This document shows, piece by piece, positions 1-9,220 of a stretch of DNA of 64,000 bases. The position numbers and the translations under genes are program-made. Positions within the stretch are counted from its first letter, which is position 1; each line of letters opens with the position of its first letter. Source of the DNA: Neoechinorhynchus agilis (Eukaryota > Acanthocephala); assembly GCA_051530055.1 (NCBI GenBank), contig CM121342.1, positions 6,014,001-6,078,000 on the forward strand, read 5' to 3'. A model generated the notes under the pieces. It was not told the origin of the DNA and did no database searches. It was given only the letters and a program-made list of their open reading frames with translations.

Positions 1-240
1 CGAGTCGAGCTGGAAAACCGGCCGTTGAGAGGGCTTTCTTTGAGCGTGGCGAGCAGTTGAACGCTTGCAGTCAAGGCCGTGAGTTCCCGTTCACTGTCTC
101 ACCGCACCGAGAAATCGATGCCCAACCGAAGTCCCACAGCGACGGTGATGGCCTGATCATCCAGGCCAACAGCCCCTTGATCGAGAAAGCCTTCAAGAAG
201 TCGCTGGAGTGTGGAGCTGAGACTGCCAGGAGACGTCTAA
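1..240 (-). mobile_element. Decayed retroelement: C-terminal part of a reverse-transcriptase protein
   Basis: Read on the minus strand, this GC-richer stretch encodes pieces of the C-terminal region found after the RT domain in many invertebrate non-LTR-type elements. I see SAPHSSDFLKAFSIKG, then in another frame LDDQAITVAVGLRLGIDF, then CGETVNG and HGLDCKRSTARHA. The order matches the family (APHS..W, LDDE..RVAVGLRLG, C.CG, HGLSC..S.GRHARH), but at least two frameshifts separate the blocks, so it is a dead fragment. It runs off the left edge. The family alignment is from memory. Confidence 0.7.
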
Positions 241-248
241 TTTTTTAA

Positions 249-1010
249 TCCAAACATTGGAGTTTCGGATATTCGTATAGAAACTCTCTTATCCGAATAT
301 TATCCGGTCCGAATTCGAGAATAAACGACGTTTTATTGCATATCGTCAATTATTTTTAAATCTCGGAAGATATTGATTGAATTCGGCACAATTTGGCTCC
401 CTTTTATTCAATCTTGAAACGTTCATTGGATGCTTTCATTTAAGAAAAACAACATTGGAAAGCAATATAAAGAATCAAATTTTTATTGGACGAATTCTTT
501 TGACCATATCAAGATTACAGGACGAAGGTTCATTGTTCATCTTTGGATTGATTGAACCTTTTAAGAAGACGGTTCCATCTGCGCCGTTCCGTCTTATTCT
601 TTCATATCTTTAACATCGTTGTGCCCGAAGTGTTCATCCATTCTGAGATGCATTTTCCCTCTTCTCGTTTTGAGTGAGTCTTTGGTTTGTAGGTTTTTTG
701 CTCACTAAGAATTTTATTCCATCGTTTGAGTTCCAAGTAGAACTCAAGTTTGAAATGTTCAATATTTAACAACTGTTCATGATGGATTCTAATGTTTTTC
801 TTCAACTTCTTTAAATCCTTTACAAAAATTTAATTTTTGACTAATTGAAGTTTCAATGTGGGATTTAAGACCAACTCTAAACTTATTTCTTAAACTTAAT
901 TTTTAAGAGTTTCAACGTCTCGTTCAAATCCCGTGAATGGCCTCAGACAGTCGATCTGGGACAGATCTCTCGTCGCGAGAGCTCACAGCTATCTACTTTC
1001 AGGTTCTCGC
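249..1010. other. Gene-free AT-rich stretch
   Basis: I see no supportable gene here. Short open frames exist (377-613 plus, 602-805 minus), but they are low-complexity, match nothing I recognise and have no splice or promoter context. Confidence 0.5.
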
Positions 1011-1665
1011 CATGGGGTCGTCCGAGCTATATTGTTGGCAGTTTCAACAGGAGAATCGGGGTTCCTCCGGCATCCGTGGGAACTCTTCTTACTGATGAGG
1101 TAACGAGGATCGCAGTATCCTTAAGACTTGGTCTTGGGGCGACACGGTCTCGTTTGCCGAAAGTCAGGAGGAAAGTTCTCACGCCATTCTGAGATCAGCA
1201 GCGTAATTTCTCGGGCGTTGAGAACGACGAATGATTTGGAAGAGGCAAGATTATTTTCTGGTTGTCTAAAATGACCTTCTTAGATTCTGGCACTATTCGT
1301 GGCTTCACTTTGTCACGAACTCGATCACATGGGAAAGACTAATTCATTCGCCCATCTTTGTCGACCTGACGGAATTTCGGTCTTTCCGTGACGGGAGGGC
1401 AAATGCCTTCCCTGGGACGACCCTCGCAGTAAGCAACATTTCCTACTCAGCGAAAGGGACGAAGGTACGAAAATATTGGGATTTAGCAAGGATCCACTAT
1501 TTTATCCACATTTGGAGTAGTGGAGCGCTTTCTCAGCTCGGCACTCTGCTCCAGGATCTCTCGAGGAAATTCAGAGGCCGGCGACGCACGAGCAGGTGCA
1601 TTCCTGCGACAAAATATCTCGCTCCTCGATTATTTCCATTGAGCAAATCAGATTGCTCAATGCAA
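1011..1665 (+). mobile_element. Second decayed retroelement C-terminal fragment, plus strand
   Basis: The same protein family as at 1-240, in the opposite orientation. Successive frames give LAVSTGESG, then LLTDEVTRIAVSLRLGLG (about 1079-1140), then END/MIWKRQ, then TKVRKYWDLARIHYFIHIW (about 1463-1515), then GDARAGAFLRQNISLLDY (about 1581-1635). These follow the family order (LLDDE..RIAVGLRLG, LNDVIWRAL, KY.DL...H.F.P, GD.R...FL.QRISLA). Stops and frame changes show it is non-functional. Its orientation opposite to the first copy suggests separate insertions or a rearrangement. Confidence 0.7.
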
Positions 1666-1680
1666 ATAATCGAGAATAGC
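1621..1680. repeat. Short imperfect palindrome at the end of the retroelement fragment
   Basis: A near-perfect inverted repeat with arms of about 22 bp (CTCGATTATTTCCATTGAGC and its complement with one mismatch) around a loop of a few bases. It overlaps the last recognisable codons of the fragment, so it could be an element-end hairpin or a chance foldback. Confidence 0.5.
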
Positions 1681-2060
1681 CTCGGGATTTTAACCAATCT
1701 GGGGGTTTTGTTTGTCCATCGTCCCCGGGATCTCCGCTTTAGTGGGTCTGGTTCTCATGCCTGAAACTTCTCAGATCACCACTGATTCTATTTCGATACC
1801 TGATATCGTGCGGTTTCTGCCCAGGAACGCCCAGAAACGGATCCCAAAGGCGCGCGATATCAGGTCGCCAAAGCATTTACGGGATTGCTCAACGATTGCT
1901 ATCATGGACACGACTCTTCGGTTTCCCGCGCTTAGTCCTCTGCACCAGCGGTGATTCTGGGGTGTCCTTGACATCAACAATCAAAGAAGGGGTGGCCTCC
2001 TTTGAACAAATATTTAACAATTTTGAAAGGGATCTCCGCGAGGTTTCTAAGGGACGCACG
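1681..2060. other. Gene-free stretch, possibly old transposon sequence
   Basis: It has a higher GC content than its surroundings and an imperfect inverted repeat around CCTGATATCG (about 1799) and CGCGATATCAGG (about 1853). Frames are open on both strands for 60-80 codons but resemble nothing known to me. Confidence 0.4.
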
Positions 2061-2061
2061 A

Positions 2062-3135
2062 GACTTTCATCATCTTTCTTTCAAAATTCACCGTTATTTT
2101 AATTTGTCAAAATTGGCTCAATAGATCACGAGGAGTGCCATTCAGAATTCTCATTTTCGATTCACTAGACTTTCATCGTCTTTCTTTCAAAATTCACCGT
2201 TATTTTAATTTGTCAAAATTGGCTCAATAGATCACGAGGAGTGCCATTCAGAATTCTTATTTTCAATTCACTAGACTTTCATCATCTTTCTTTAAGATTC
2301 ACCGTTAATTTTTAGTTTTAATTTGTCAAAATGGCTCAGTAGATCACAAGAAGTGCCATTCAGAATTCTTATTTTCGATTCACTAGACTTTCATCATCTT
2401 TCTTTAAGATTCACCGTTAATTTTTAGTTTTAATTTGTCAAAATGGCTCAATAGATCACGAGGAGTGCCATTCAGAATTCTTATTTTCGATTCACTAGAC
2501 TTTCATCATCTTTCTTTAAGATTCACCGTTAATTTTTGATTTTAATTTGTCAAAATTGGCTCAGTAGATCACAAGTGCCATTCAGAATTCTTATTTTCAA
2601 TTCACTAGACTTTCATCATCTTTCTTTCAAAATTCACCGTTATTTTAATTTGTCAAAATTGGCTCAATAGATCACAAGGAGTGCCATTCAGAATTCTTAT
2701 TTTCGATTAACTAGACTTTCATCATCTTTCTTTAAGATTCACCGTTAATTTTTGGTTTTAATTTGTCAAAATTGGCTCAATAGATCACAAGTGCCATTCA
2801 GAATTCTTATTTTCAATTCACTAGACTTTCATCATCTTTCTTTCAAAATTCACCGTTATTTTAATTTGTCAAAATTGGCTCAATAGATCACGAGGAGTGC
2901 CATTCAGAATTCTTATTTTCGATTCACTAGACTTTCATCGTCTTTCTTTCAAAATTCACCGTTATTTTAATTTGTCAAAATTGGCTCAATAGATCACAAG
3001 TGCCATTCAGAATTCTTATTTTCGATTAACGAGACTTTCATCATCTTTCTTTCAAAATTCACCGTTATTTTAATTTGTCAAAATTGGCTCAATAGATCAC
3101 GAGGAGTGCCATTCAGAATTCTCATTTTCGATTAA
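2062..3135. repeat. Tandem array, 106-112 bp unit, about 10 copies
   Basis: The units contain ACTTTCATCATCTTTC ... TCAATAGATCACGAGGAG ... TTCAGAATTC. Spacing between successive ACTTTCAT words is 106, 106, 112, 112 and so on, and two unit variants alternate irregularly. The array ends about 50 bp before the start codon of the E2-like gene, so it occupies the expected promoter region. No long frame is conserved. Confidence 0.95.
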
Positions 3136-3188
3136 CGAGTAGTTCTTTCACCACAAAGAATGCTTTTCCTTTATTTCGGTTCTTAAAG

Positions 3189-3990
3189 ATGATTGTTGAA
3201 TTGAGTAAACTCAGTGCGATGGGTGCATTAATGAGAAGACATCATGCTTTAAAGAATGGAGCATTTCGGTTAACTCCACGTCGCTTGTTCTTTGCCTCGT
3301 CAAATCTCGTAATGAGCAATGAAAACATTGGGCAATCATTTGGTCAAATGATCAAACGGAATCTTGAGACGGTCAATAGCGTCACTATGAGACATGCTCA
3401 AGAAGTAACTGTATCAAAGAACGAAATTCCACATTTCTATTTAGCAATCGATGTTAACGTAGATCGTCTTATTCAAACCGGAATCGACATTAATGGTGCT
3501 GTTGTCAAAGCAGCAGCCATTGCTTGTAAATCCGTCCCGGAAGCAGCGGCATGTTGGTTCCCTGAGAATAAAACTATTAGACGTTTGTACGATCACTTTA
3601 GTCTTTAGTGATTGAACAACGAATAGAATGTACGACCAAGTAAATGTTTTATTCCGTCAACCTTCTCATGAAGCTGTGATTGGTGATCCTGGTACCATGA
3701 GTGTTTCCCATATTAAAAACGCACTTAAAGTGCCTCGCCTAGACGCCGATGATCGATCAACGTTCACAATAATCTCCAGTCCGACGGTCGATAATGTCTG
3801 TGCCATCATTAATCCGCGACAATCATGCGTTCTAGCGATGGGAATGGTTAAAGATCAAGTCAACAAGGAAGGAAAAGCCGTTAAGTTGGTCACTTTCAAT
3901 CTTTCTTGTGATCACCGTGTTATCGACGGCGCTGTCGGTGCAATGTGGCTTCAATGTTTCAGAAAAACACTTGAGGAAATGAATGCCTAA
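3189..3990 (+). CDS. Dihydrolipoamide acyltransferase (E2)-like protein, catalytic domain only
   Basis: Two exons, 3189-3586 and 3627-3990, joined over a 40-nt intron in phase 2, give about 253 aa. The N-terminus (residues 1-35) is Arg-rich without acidic residues until SNEN and resembles a mitochondrial presequence. The catalytic domain follows: IPHFYLAIDVN, a short internal stretch, CAIINPRQSCVLAMG, and the active-site motif CDHRVIDG, with the His and Asp of DHRxxDG intact. Known E2 subunits of pyruvate or 2-oxoacid dehydrogenases are 400-650 aa, with lipoyl and E1/E3-binding domains ahead of this core. Both are missing here, and the middle of the core (between W and TFTI) is shorter than usual. 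AATAAA lies at 4258-4263. It could be a divergent E2, a protein-X relative, or a 5'-truncated duplicate that acquired a new start. Confidence 0.8.
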
Positions 3991-4329
3991 GAGAAATAGT
4001 CGCAATTAATGTTGTCGAACTTTTCTTTAAATGAAAAAGTTGTCTTCTAAAGATATTTACCGTTTTTATCCTCAACTTCTCAATTTTAGAAACGATTCGA
4101 AATGATATTTTGACAATGCCATTTTTAAAAATTTAGCATTTTTAATCTATTAATTCAAAAAATATTTCGTCCCACATCTTCTCATTGTTAAAAAAATAGC
4201 TTTAATTAACAATTTCTTTACAATTTAGATTCAATCAAAATTCACGACCACGGAGACAATAAAATGAAGAAAAAAAAGGTGAATGGAATCACAAGAGCGT
4301 AAGTTTATGTTTGCAGAATCCCACCGATT

Positions 4330-4580
4330 TATCTGGCGTAAAGAAATTTGAAATGGTGATTTTGGTTTTAAAATATCCGATTGCTTTCGAAGAGGCATAC
4401 AATCTTGTTGTTAAATTTTTTTCAATATAAGAAAGTTTAGCTGTTTTTCTCAGTGAGAATTACGACCTTTTTTTTATTATTATTATATCGAAACACTTAA
4501 CATTGATCAAAAGGCGCTTCGAAAACAATCGGAGATTTTAAAACCAAAATCATCATTCTAAAATTTCTTCACGCCATATA
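4330..4580. repeat. Foldback (MITE-like) element with about 65-bp inverted arms
   Basis: The left arm from 4330 (TATCTGGCGTAAAGAAATTT ... GATTTTGGTTTTAAAAT ... CCGATTGCTTTCGAAG) reappears as its reverse complement up to 4580 with scattered mismatches, around about 110 bp of unique centre. There is no coding capacity. It resembles a non-autonomous DNA transposon, but I could not define a target-site duplication. Confidence 0.75.
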
Positions 4581-4670
4581 AAACAACCAAAAATAAGTTT
4601 AAGTTAAAAAAGTTTCTTCGGTATTGCTAATGTGGACGAAATAAAACGTCGAATTAAAGGCAATGAACAT

Positions 4671-4952
4671 TTATTGTTCTCTAAGCTTGATTTGGTTCTC
4701 AAGTCGTTCAATTCTACTCGTTAAACTCCTCATTACTTCTATCAATCTTAAAATATATTCCTTCGCATTGTTTTCCTTTGGAGAACTATAATGAAAATTA
4801 TCCGTGCCCATTTTATGTATTGTCCGCCTAACGAGACTGGAATCTTCAAATGTATTCACCAATTCGAAGGACGACACTGGAATGCTTTGTGAATGAATAA
4901 ACAGAGAAATGAGAAGAAATGTTAAAATGAGAGGTAACAACACTCTAACCAT
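4671..4952 (-). CDS. Small secreted or membrane-anchored protein with coiled-coil tail, unknown
   Basis: A single frame of 93 aa, ATG at 4952. Residues 1-22 (MVRVLLPLILTFLLISLFIHS) form a classical signal peptide or anchor. Residues 65-93 have heptad-like hydrophobics (LRLIEVMRSLTSRIERLENQ), suggesting a short coiled coil. There are no cysteines and I recognise no family. It lies between a foldback element and a tandem array, with no evident partner. Length, signal peptide and normal composition argue that it is real, but there is no homology support. Confidence 0.5.
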   Translation of the reverse strand: MVRVLLPLILTFLLISLFIHSQSIPVSSFELVNTFEDSSLVRRTIHKMGTDNFHYSSPKENNAKEYILRLIEVMRSLTSRIERLENQIKLREQ

Positions 4953-5440
4953 TATTTAGTCGAGAAATAAAAACAATTAGTAGTTCAAAACATCGTCTTG
5001 GTTACGAAAGGCGACCAATTCAAATCCTAGGCCACGGGAAGTCTACAAAGAAGTTTCTTTTTAAAAAATCATTGACGATTTAATCATATGCCGAAAGATC
5101 GATCTCTCAGAAATCTTTAAAGCATGTATTTTGGCTGTTCTATTTTTGAATACTTCCAAATCCAAAATCGTTCAAAGGCTTCTTTTGGTCTACTAATAAA
5201 TCATCCACGACTACTAATTCGATGAAATGTTTTTGGCGTTCCACGAGTTATGGAAAAATTAATTCGCGGTCATCGATGTTTATTTGCTGGAATAATAGTT
5301 GGAGATGTTTGGTGATCATAATCCCACCGGATAAAATGGACATTTTTCGAAAGACTGAGGCTCAACTGAGATCGCTAAAAAATCGAGGACATGTTAGAAA
5401 AATATTGGCAGTATGAAACAGTGTTAACAACGTAACTTTC
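4953..5440. other. Gene-free spacer
   Basis: AT-rich sequence with one 64-codon frame (5222-5416) of no recognisable content. I see no promoter or RNA gene. Confidence 0.4.
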
Positions 5441-6260
5441 GACGCGTTTATATTGCTGAAATAATTTTAAAATGGAAATGTGAGTGGTGATCACCGAATA
5501 AAATTGAGATATTTTAAAAGAGGAATTTCTCTAATCGACTCGTCTTTTCGATGAGAATCTGAAAACATCTCCAATTTTTGGATTTTGCAAGAACAAAAAC
5601 TTGCAATTTACTCTCAAAACATGATTTTTGTGAAATATATTTTCATTTTTAGAGCACCGAATAAAATTGAGATATTTCAAAAGAGGAATTTCTCTAATCG
5701 ACTCTTCTTTTCGATGAGACATAATCGCTACTCGAATTTTCGGTTTTTTCAACAAAAAACCATGCAATTAACTCCCAAAACATGATTTTTGTGAAATATA
5801 TTTTCATTTTTAGAGCACCGAATGCAATTGAGATATTTCAAAAGAGGAATTTCTCTAATCGACTCGTTTTTCATCTCAATAACACCTTTTTCAATCCGAA
5901 CACATCTCCAATTTTTGGTTTTTCAACAAAAAACCCATGCAATTAACTCTCAAAACACGATTTTTGTGAAATATATTTTCACTTTTAGAGCACCGAATGC
6001 AATTGAGATATTTCAAAAGAGGAATTTCTCTAATCGACTCGTTTCTTTTTATCTCAATAACACCATTTTCAATCCGACTCCAATTTTTGGTTTTTCAACA
6101 AAAACCCATGCAATTAAGTGTCAAAACCCGATTTTTCTGAAATATATTTTCATTTTTAGAGCACCGAATGCAATTGAGATATTTCAAAAGAGGAATTTCT
6201 CTAATCGACTCGTTTCTTTTTATCTCAATATCCGTGTCAAAACACGATTTTCGTGAAATA
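5440..6260. repeat. Tandem array, about 165-180 bp unit, about 5 copies
   Basis: The repeated block contains GAGATATTTCAAAAGAGGAA, TTTCTCTAATCGACTCG and GTGAAATATATTTTCA. Copies are at about 5505, 5670, 5830, 6003 and 6175, and they differ by indels. Open frames through it on both strands are by-products of the repetition. Confidence 0.9.
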
Positions 6261-6656
6261 TATAGCCTTTGTGTGGCCACAAGAACCTTTTTTTCCTTGA
6301 TAAAATTTTTACCAGCCTTTTTTTTCTCCTCTATAAGTGTTATTTTGATGTAGGACGTTGAAAGTCATGATTTCGTTTACAGGATCGACCAAACGAATGC
6401 TCAGACATCCAAGGCGACATTCCTCGTCTGAAATAACCCTTAGACTTTGTTTCATCATCTAATTTTTTTTTGAGATGGCAACAGTTAACAAATCCATTGT
6501 TTGGTTGAACAAAGATCCTCTATTTTTGTGTGTGTGAGAAGATAAAAAGTGACATGAATGCGCAAAACGTACCGTGTCAAGCACGCACTCGACTAACATT
6601 GTCCCGTTGATACATTTGCTTAGCAACCGACTTCATTGGATCAGTCCACACAATCA
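6261..6656 (+). promoter_or_regulatory. Upstream region of the GALNT gene
   Basis: About 400 bp between the array and the GALNT start. It contains a poly-T tract and a short GT run but no convincing TATA box or known operator. I call it upstream sequence only by position. Confidence 0.3.
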
Positions 6657-8740
6657 ATGAAATCAATGTTTTTGAGCCGTAAACTGAGACGGTTAAGGTT
6701 TTGTGTGGTCGTAATGGTTACCGCAATTGTTTCAGTGGCACTCGTGATCTCGATGCCCAGTCGAAGGAGATTATTGCAACATTTACCAATAGAAGTGACT
6801 CCTTGCTTAAATTGTCCTGGAGAATTCGGAGAAGCAGTCGAACTTGAGGTAGGTTTTTTTGTCTGAAAAACGGTCGATTTTTTTGAATAGGAAACGGAGA
6901 AACGAAACCTGAACATCACCGGAGTCATGTCATCTGATCATTTTAATATTTTTGTAAGTGAAAAGATTTCTCTTTGGAGGTCTTTGCCGGACGTACGACA
7001 TCCAAAGTGAGTACTTTTAAACTAAATTTTTTTGTTTAAAAGCAAAAAATGAGTAGATGTAAAAGTATCAAGTATAAAGTTGACGATCTTCCCAGTGCAA
7101 GTGTGATTTTGGTGTTTAAAAATGAACGATTTAGTATTCTAATGCGGACGATATACAGCGTTATATTACGATCGCCTCGTGCTAGTCTAAAGGAGATAAT
7201 CCTCATAGATGATCAATCGGAGTTAGAAGAGTTAAAGACTTCTTTAGATGAATATTGCGAAACTCACTTTGGAAATCTGGTCCAAATATACAGAGCTCCA
7301 CGTCGACTCGGTCTAATTCAAGGCAAAAATTTCGGAGCTAAAAAAGCAACTGGAGACATTGTCGTGTTCCTTGATGCTCATTGTGAAGCGAATATTGGAT
7401 GGCTTGAACCTATTTTGTTTCGATTAAAACAAAATAGAAACGCAGTTGTTTGTCCAATCATTGATACCATTGACGCAGAGACTTTTGAATACAGAGGAGG
7501 TCAAGTTCCGAGATCGATTGGAGGATTCAGTTGGTCAATGTTTTTCACATGGATTCCAATTCCGCAAAGATTGATGAGTATTGCGGATAAAATCACGGAA
7601 CCTGTACCGTAAGATATTTGCAAAATATAATTTAAAATCCATCAGAACATAAAAAAAGGTCGCCCACGATGGCTGGTGGTCTATTAGCGGCTGATAGGAA
7701 AGCGTTTTTTGAGTTTGGTGGATACGACGATGAAATGGAGGTGTGGGGTGCGGAGAACTTGGAAATATCATTTCGGGTATCTGATTTGTTTATAGTCTCC
7801 GATATGGAAACATTTACACTATTTTTTAGTAGACTTGGATGTGTGGTGGATCCATTGAGTTCATTCCTTGTTCTCATGTGGGGCATGTATTCCGGCATGG
7901 ACATCCTTATAATATGACCGGGGAAAAGGGAGGAAGCAATGTGAATGAAAGGAACAGTGTTCGATTGATCGAAGTCTGGCTTGATGAATACAAGAAATTC
8001 TATTATCAACGAAATAAAAATTCAAAGGTTCGTTGTCTCTACTACGCACAAATGCAAAATTTTTTAACAATTCAAATCTTCCTTTTCATCACTATTGGCC
8101 TCGAATAGATAAAATATGAAAATGAAGATTTGAGTGAACGAATGGAACTACGGAAAAAACTTAAATGCAAAGATTTCCGTTGGTATTTAAAAACAGTGTA
8201 CCCGGAGAAACTGATTCCAGACGAAAACACTCTATCGCATGGATCAGTAAGTGTTTTTTATGTCTCTTCTACCTTATCGGAGACTTTTAGATTAAAAATC
8301 GTGATACTGGTCTTTGTTTGGATACCCTCGGCAATGTTAAGCCTGGATTGACCGTTTCTGTATTTCCATGGCAATCCGGTGGATCCAATAATCAATACTT
8401 TTCATTCTACCTCAATAATAAAATCTGCATTCAAGACTATTGTTTAACAGTTCGTGATGCCAGTGGATTTGCAAACGATGGAGACCAGATTACGTTCGCA
8501 TACCCGGATCGATCGCCGGGATGGAGTTACACACGAGTAAGTTAAAATGGAAACGCAATTTTTAAATTTATTTCTGTTCATTTAAAGGATAATACCATAA
8601 TGTTTCTGGGAAAAAGCATGGATAGACTTTGCATGAGCGTAAAAGATCTTAAAGCAAACGATCCGATTATACTTCGAAAATGTAATAAGACTGATGGCTA
8701 TCAGAAATTTATATTGGAAAACTACATTGTTAACAATTAA
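6657..8740 (+). CDS. GALNT: Polypeptide N-acetylgalactosaminyltransferase
   Basis: Starts mucin-type O-glycosylation in the Golgi by moving GalNAc from UDP-GalNAc to Ser/Thr. Eight exons: 6657-6848, 6891-7006, 7057-7608, 7659-7776, 7833-8027, 8109-8246, 8291-8536 and 8588-8740. The introns are 36-81 nt and all junctions are in phase, giving 569 aa, the usual family length. Order: short cytoplasmic tail, transmembrane anchor (about residues 15-35), stem, GT-A domain with SLPDVRHP, the metal-binding DAHCE (DxH) motif, [10 protein letters not shown] and the [11 protein letters not shown] segment (usually WGGEN), then a ricin-type lectin domain with NQYFSF and YQKF as QxF-like repeats. ATGs at 6657 and 6666 are both possible starts. 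The third intron acceptor (TAG at 7054-7056) was chosen because it restores HPKCKSIKY. The last exon overlaps a 225-bp tandem duplication. Confidence 0.95.
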
Positions 8741-9121
8741 AACAATTTTAAATGTTGGTCTTCGGTGAGCTGTCACTACTCCGAGAATTTTTAAAAATAT
8801 TTCAGAACCTGAGTTTTCTCTTCAGTAAATTATTTTTTTTGGTCTCAGAGTGGTGAGAGTTCACCGAAAACCAAAATTTTAAATGTGTTGAACACTTTCG
8901 AAAATGTAATAAGACTGATGGCTATCAGAAATTTATATTGGAAAACTACATTGTTAACAATTAAAACAATTTTAAATGTTGGTCTTCGGTGAGCTGTCAC
9001 TACTCCGAGAATTTTTAAAAATTTTTCAGAACCTGAGTTTTCTCTTCAGTGAATTATTTTTTTTGGTCTCAGAGTGGTGAGAGTTCACCGAAGACCAAAA
9101 TTTTAAATGTGTTGAACACTT
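8672..9121. repeat. Two-copy 225-bp tandem duplication including the GALNT stop codon
   Basis: Copy 1 (8672-8896) starts inside the last GALNT exon and covers the final 23 codons, the stop and the 3' flank. Copy 2 (8897-9121) is almost identical. Each copy contains a foldback between GGTCTTCGGTGAGCTGTCAC and GTGGTGAGAGTTCACCGAAR. Copy 2 carries an untranslated duplicate of the last GALNT codons. Confidence 0.95.
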
Positions 9122-9220
9122 CTTTTTTTTATTATTATTTAAGTATTCATAAAAAAGCGGTTCAAAGGTTGTTTTTAAAGGATTTTCTATACAGACACGA
9201 AAAGCCATTTACACAATGAT

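Noticed and set aside
1-240. GC-rich left end as bacterial contamination
   Set aside because: The minus-strand motifs match eukaryotic retroelement tails and a related fragment occurs within AT-rich sequence at 1 kb.
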